DNA from: Mucilaginibacter sp. PAMC 26640
Lineage (GTDB): Bacteria > Bacteroidota > Bacteroidia > Sphingobacteriales > Sphingobacteriaceae
Assembly (NCBI GenBank): GCA_001596135.1
Contig: CP014773.1
Coordinates: 5,518,001-5,582,000 of the forward strand
DNA: 64,000 bases
Direction: 5' to 3'
Shown: one piece after another, positions 61,262 through 64,000 of the stretch
Layout: every line of letters begins with the position of its first letter
How positions within the stretch are numbered: the stretch's first letter is position 1
Notes under the pieces: generated by a model
Databases searched by the model: none
Told to the model about the DNA's origin: nothing
Seen by the model: the letters and a program-made list of their open reading frames with translations, nothing else
Translations under genes and position numbers: made by a program

Positions 61262-61978
61262 ATGAGCTTAAAAAACAAAAACATTCTAATAGTAGGCGGT
61301 AGTTCTGGAATAGGCCTGTCGCTAATCAAGCATCTTGCCATACAAGAAGCCAACATTTTCAATATATCACGTAATCCGTCAGCCGAATGGCCGGAAGGAA
61401 TAAATCATATTCAGGCAGATATCCTTGGAGATCTCAGTGCTGTGGTGGACCAATTGCCTGATCAATTGCACGGCTTGGTTTACTCGGCTGGCAGTATCAA
61501 CCTAAAGCCGTTTCAGCGGTTAACCAACGACGATTTTTTAAACGACTATAAAATAAACGTACTGGGGGCAACAGAGATCATTCGTATGGCCCTAAAAGGA
61601 CTCAAAAATGCAGGTGGCGCCAGTATAGTGCTATATAGTTCTGTGGCTGCAAAAGCGGGTATGCCTTTTCATGCCAGTATTGCCGCAGCTAAAGGAGCTA
61701 TTGAAGGTTTAACGGTATCATTAGCAGCGGAACTTTCTACCAGCCAGATCAGGGTAAATGCAATTGCGCCTTCGCTTACGGATACACCGCTTGCACAAAG
61801 CCTCCTGAGTACTGAAGAAAAGCGTTCATCATCTGCAAAAAGACACCCACTAGGGAAAATCGGCAAGCCGGATGATATAGCCTTTGCAACTCAATTTTTA
61901 TTAAGCGAACATAGCGGCTGGATCACCGGGCAAATTATCGGGATTGACGGCGGACTCGGCGCATTAAGGCCTTTGTAA
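61262..61978 (+). CDS. SDR-family protein with atypical catalytic site
   Basis: The 238-residue Rossmann protein has GGSSGIGLSL (12-21) for NAD(P) and ends near GQIIGIDGGLGALRPL. The usual YxxxK is replaced: the aligned segment HASIAAAKGA has Ile140 in the Tyr position with Lys144 retained. The preceding Ser of SSVAA is present. Standard SDR chemistry therefore looks impaired, or a related but non-redox role exists. The gene leads an apparent operon with a TetR-like regulator, a HAD phosphatase and a UbiB-type kinase. Confidence 0.85.
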   Translation: MSLKNKNILIVGGSSGIGLSLIKHLAIQEANIFNISRNPSAEWPEGINHIQADILGDLSAVVDQLPDQLHGLVYSAGSINLKPFQRLTNDDFLNDYKINVLGATEIIRMALKGLKNAGGASIVLYSSVAAKAGMPFHASIAAAKGAIEGLTVSLAAELSTSQIRVNAIAPSLTDTPLAQSLLSTEEKRSSSAKRHPLGKIGKPDDIAFATQFLLSEHSGWITGQIIGIDGGLGALRPL

Positions 61979-62057
61979 CCTGCCGTAAAGGCTTTACACA
62001 AGTATGATATTTTCGTCCCTCATTAGTGGTAACTTTAACACATAAAATCAATTCATT

Positions 62058-62708
62058 ATGGCCAGTACCGAAAGCATTCAGACAGCGTATATAGATTTTG
62101 TTTTAACAGAAGGGCACCAGCCCAAATCCGTTTACATTTTTTCAAAGAAAAATGAAATGGCCGAAGAGGAGTTCTATCGTTTCTTTGGTTCTTTTTATGC
62201 GGTAGAGCAAAGCATCTGGGCAGATCTTACCCGCAAAACGCTTGGCGAAATCCGCACACAGGAAATATGGGCGCAGTATGCAGCACGCGAAAAAGCATTG
62301 TCCTTTTTTTATAGCTTTTTTGAGTTGCTCAAAAGCAACCGAAGTTTTGCTGTATATAGCTTAAAAAAGGAACGCGGAATGGGCACTCCAAAAGTATTGC
62401 AGCCAACTAAAGAGATATTTGAAAACTTTGCCGAAAGTATTTTGGCAGAGGGTATTGAATCGCAGGAACTGACGGATCGTAAGTTTTTCAGTAAGCGATA
62501 TAAAGATGCGCTTTGGGTGCAGTTTGGTTTTGTGCTTAATTTCTGGATCAACGATGATTCGGCAGGCTTTGAAAAAACCGATGAAGCTATAGAGAAAGGT
62601 GTTAACGTAACATTCGATCTTTTCCAGCGCTCACCAATTGACAACTTGTTTGAATATGGAAAATTCCTGGCTAAAAATGGCGGGATCAAGGAAAAGTTGG
62701 GTTTCTAA
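62058..62708 (+). CDS. TetR-like regulator
   Basis: The 216-residue protein has a TetR-like N-terminal helix-turn-helix segment (SIQTAYIDFVLTEG then EEEFYRFFGSFYAVEQSIW). A helical ligand-binding C-terminal part ends KNGGIKEKLGF. The DNA-binding helix is diverged, so DNA binding is likely but not secure. It begins 79 nt after the SDR stop and its end overlaps the start of the HAD gene frame, so it may regulate this operon. Confidence 0.8.
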   Translation: MASTESIQTAYIDFVLTEGHQPKSVYIFSKKNEMAEEEFYRFFGSFYAVEQSIWADLTRKTLGEIRTQEIWAQYAAREKALSFFYSFFELLKSNRSFAVYSLKKERGMGTPKVLQPTKEIFENFAESILAEGIESQELTDRKFFSKRYKDALWVQFGFVLNFWINDDSAGFEKTDEAIEKGVNVTFDLFQRSPIDNLFEYGKFLAKNGGIKEKLGF

Positions 62709-63480
62709 GAGTTCTCCAAATCAACTGGAAAAGGAGAATAAAATAGATAACAAGATATTGAACGATAACCGTCTGTTAAACAAAAAGAAAGCTGCTTTTG
62801 TGGGAGAAAGTTTAAAAGGTGCTAATTTTGCCGCTGTATTTGACATGGATGGTACGCTTGTAGATAACACTCCCTTCCACTATAAAGCCTGGCAGTTGCT
62901 GTTTGAAAAACACAATATGCCCGAGTTGAGCAGGGAAACTTACAAAGCAGAGATTAGTGGAGTTCCAATTTTAAATACAATTCAAAAATATTTCCCCAAT
63001 GCCGGCAAGGCAGAGCAAGATCTTCTTGTTGATCAGAAACAGCAATTGTATCAACAGCAATATTTGCCGTTTTTAAGGCCAATAAATGGCCTGGAAAATT
63101 TTCTTCGGGAACTAAGCCAATCAGGTATTAAAGTAGCCCTGGCTACGTCGTCTGAAATGGCGGATGTTGATTTTATCTTCGACAAAATTCCTATCCGACA
63201 ATATTTTGATACCATTGTTATTGGCAGCATGGTTAACCAACCTAAACCTAGTCCGCAGATATTTTTAAAAGCAGCCGAACAGTTAAATACTCCGCCCGGA
63301 AAGTGCGTAGTTTTTGAAGACTCAATGGCGGGGCTTCAAGCCGGCAACAATGCAGGTATGAAAGTTGTTGGAATCACTACCGCCCACCCTGCTTCCGTTA
63401 TTAATAAAATAGCCGGGCTGGCAATAAATGACTACGCTGACATTGACATTCATCAATTGGCGGCACTATTTAATGATTAG
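62656..63480 (+). CDS. HAD-superfamily phosphatase (beta-phosphoglucomutase-like)
   Basis: The HAD core shows VFDMDGTLVDN (Asp63 and Asp65 with the chosen start), ALATSSEMADV with the motif-II Ser, and KPSPQIFLKAAEQ and VVFEDSMAGLQAG (motifs III and IV). The cap helices place it with subfamily-I beta-phosphoglucomutase/phosphatase-like proteins. The start is uncertain: ATGs at 62656 and 62677 lie inside the upstream gene, and no ATG, GTG or CTG occurs between its stop and the core. An AAGGAG at 62731 sits six nucleotides before an ATA. The stop is followed after three bases by the UbiB gene. Confidence 0.82.
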   Translation: MENSWLKMAGSRKSWVSKSSPNQLEKENKIDNKILNDNRLLNKKKAAFVGESLKGANFAAVFDMDGTLVDNTPFHYKAWQLLFEKHNMPELSRETYKAEISGVPILNTIQKYFPNAGKAEQDLLVDQKQQLYQQQYLPFLRPINGLENFLRELSQSGIKVALATSSEMADVDFIFDKIPIRQYFDTIVIGSMVNQPKPSPQIFLKAAEQLNTPPGKCVVFEDSMAGLQAGNNAGMKVVGITTAHPASVINKIAGLAINDYADIDIHQLAALFND

Positions 63481-63483
63481 ATC

Positions 63484-64000
63484 ATGAGCGATAACGCATC
63501 GAACGAACAAAACAGCATACCTACTACTAAAGTTGAACGCAGTGCAAAGTTTGTAAAAACCGGTTTTAAAATTGGTGGCAACTACATAAAACATTACTCC
63601 AAGAAACTTTTCAATCCGGAGTTAGATCGTTCGGAATTGAATGAGGATAATGCCGCCGACATATATCAATCCTTAAGCGAATTAAAAGGTAGTGCATTAA
63701 AAGTAGCTCAGATGCTAAGCATGGATAAAAATCTGCTGCCACAAGCCTATGTAGACAAATTCACCCAATCTCAGTACAATGCGCCACCGCTTTCGGGCCC
63801 GCTGATTGTTCAGACCTTTAATAAGTATTTCGGCAAAAATCCCGACCAGATCTACGATAAATTCAATATCCGCTCAACTAATGCCGCGTCTATCGGGCAA
63901 GTACATGAGGCCGAACTGAACGGTAAAAAACTGGCTGTTAAAATCCAGTACCCGGGAGTAGGTGATTCTATTTCATCAGACCTAAAACTCATCAAGCCTT
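63484..64000 (+). CDS. ABC1/UbiB (COQ8-like) atypical kinase, partial
   Basis: The gene starts at ATG 63484 and runs off the window after 172 codons. It shows an N-terminal KxGQ-like motif as LKVAQMLSMD (Lys73, with Ala75 in place of the usual Gly), STNAASIGQVHEA (the Ala-rich loop) and the ATP-binding lysine in AVKIQYPG (Lys153). These are the hallmarks of the UbiB/COQ8 atypical kinase family, linked to quinone synthesis or lipid handling. It is the last gene of the SDR-TetR-HAD-UbiB group, three bases after the HAD stop. Confidence 0.88.
   Translation, partial: MSDNASNEQNSIPTTKVERSAKFVKTGFKIGGNYIKHYSKKLFNPELDRSELNEDNAADIYQSLSELKGSALKVAQMLSMDKNLLPQAYVDKFTQSQYNAPPLSGPLIVQTFNKYFGKNPDQIYDKFNIRSTNAASIGQVHEAELNGKKLAVKIQYPGVGDSISSDLKLIKP

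Overview
The window looks like a chromosomal segment from a member of the Bacteroidota, most likely family Sphingobacteriaceae (Mucilaginibacter/Pedobacter-like). The evidence is a type IX secretion C-terminal domain, a CarboxypepD/TonB-type outer-membrane receptor, Porin_10, DUF2490, DUF5606 and DUF5695 proteins, weak Shine-Dalgarno sequences, and many copies of the Bacteroidota promoter element TAnnTTTG. I see no phage, insertion sequence, integrase or CRISPR array. It is a core genome with small accessory pieces: two toxin-antitoxin remnants and several short intergenic repeats.

Layout. 1-10.5 kb: a DUF885 lipoprotein, a tiny DUF5808-like membrane protein, ftsB/divIC-like, an RhlE-type helicase, lspA, eno, a DUF2490 protein, an amino-acid permease, a PAP2 phosphatase and a secreted single-pass protein. 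10.9-20.1 kb: an M3 oligopeptidase, a secreted protein of the 'asparagine synthetase B' look-alike family, a T9SS-type adhesin, then the tightly packed lpxK-pnp-porin operon. 20.1-31.3 kb: a vapBC-like module with a frameshifted toxin, a class-A beta-lactamase-like protein, a VOC enzyme, engB, a UbiA prenyltransferase, a cyclophilin, a DUF5606 protein, a Dabb protein, a CDF metal exporter, UDP-galactopyranose mutase plus a GT2, rlmH and a membrane-anchored MutS-like ATPase. 31.6-38.9 kb: a TonB-type receptor, leuS and a class-III aminotransferase.

39.2-47 kb holds the most unusual cluster. A GT4 glycosyltransferase fused to a long alpha-helical C-terminal domain is coupled to a second GT4. 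A secreted DUF5695 protein follows, and a GH130 mannoside phosphorylase/hydrolase-type enzyme converges on it. Together they look like a synthesis and turnover module for a mannose-containing glycan; the product is unknown. 47-53.3 kb: an isolated DUF58 protein, a second DUF2490 protein, an outer-membrane protein with a GT39 transferase, a tRNA-Gly(GCC), a DinB protein, and a second toxin-antitoxin pair whose RelE/ParE toxin carries an amber codon. 53.3-64 kb: 2-oxoglutarate dehydrogenase E2 (with two lipoyl domains) and E1, a GH18 protein, a small lipoprotein, a DASH-type cryptochrome/photolyase beside a 45-residue DUF2256 gene, and an operon of an SDR lacking the catalytic Tyr, a TetR-like regulator, a HAD phosphatase and a COQ8/UbiB-like kinase cut by the window end.

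Two themes recur. In both toxin-antitoxin modules the antitoxin is intact and the toxin is disrupted. In many genes the TAnnTTTG element ends only 3-7 nt before the start codon, which predicts leaderless mRNAs. Start codons were moved from the longest open frame to an internal ATG where signal peptides, promoters or family length supported it; each case is noted.
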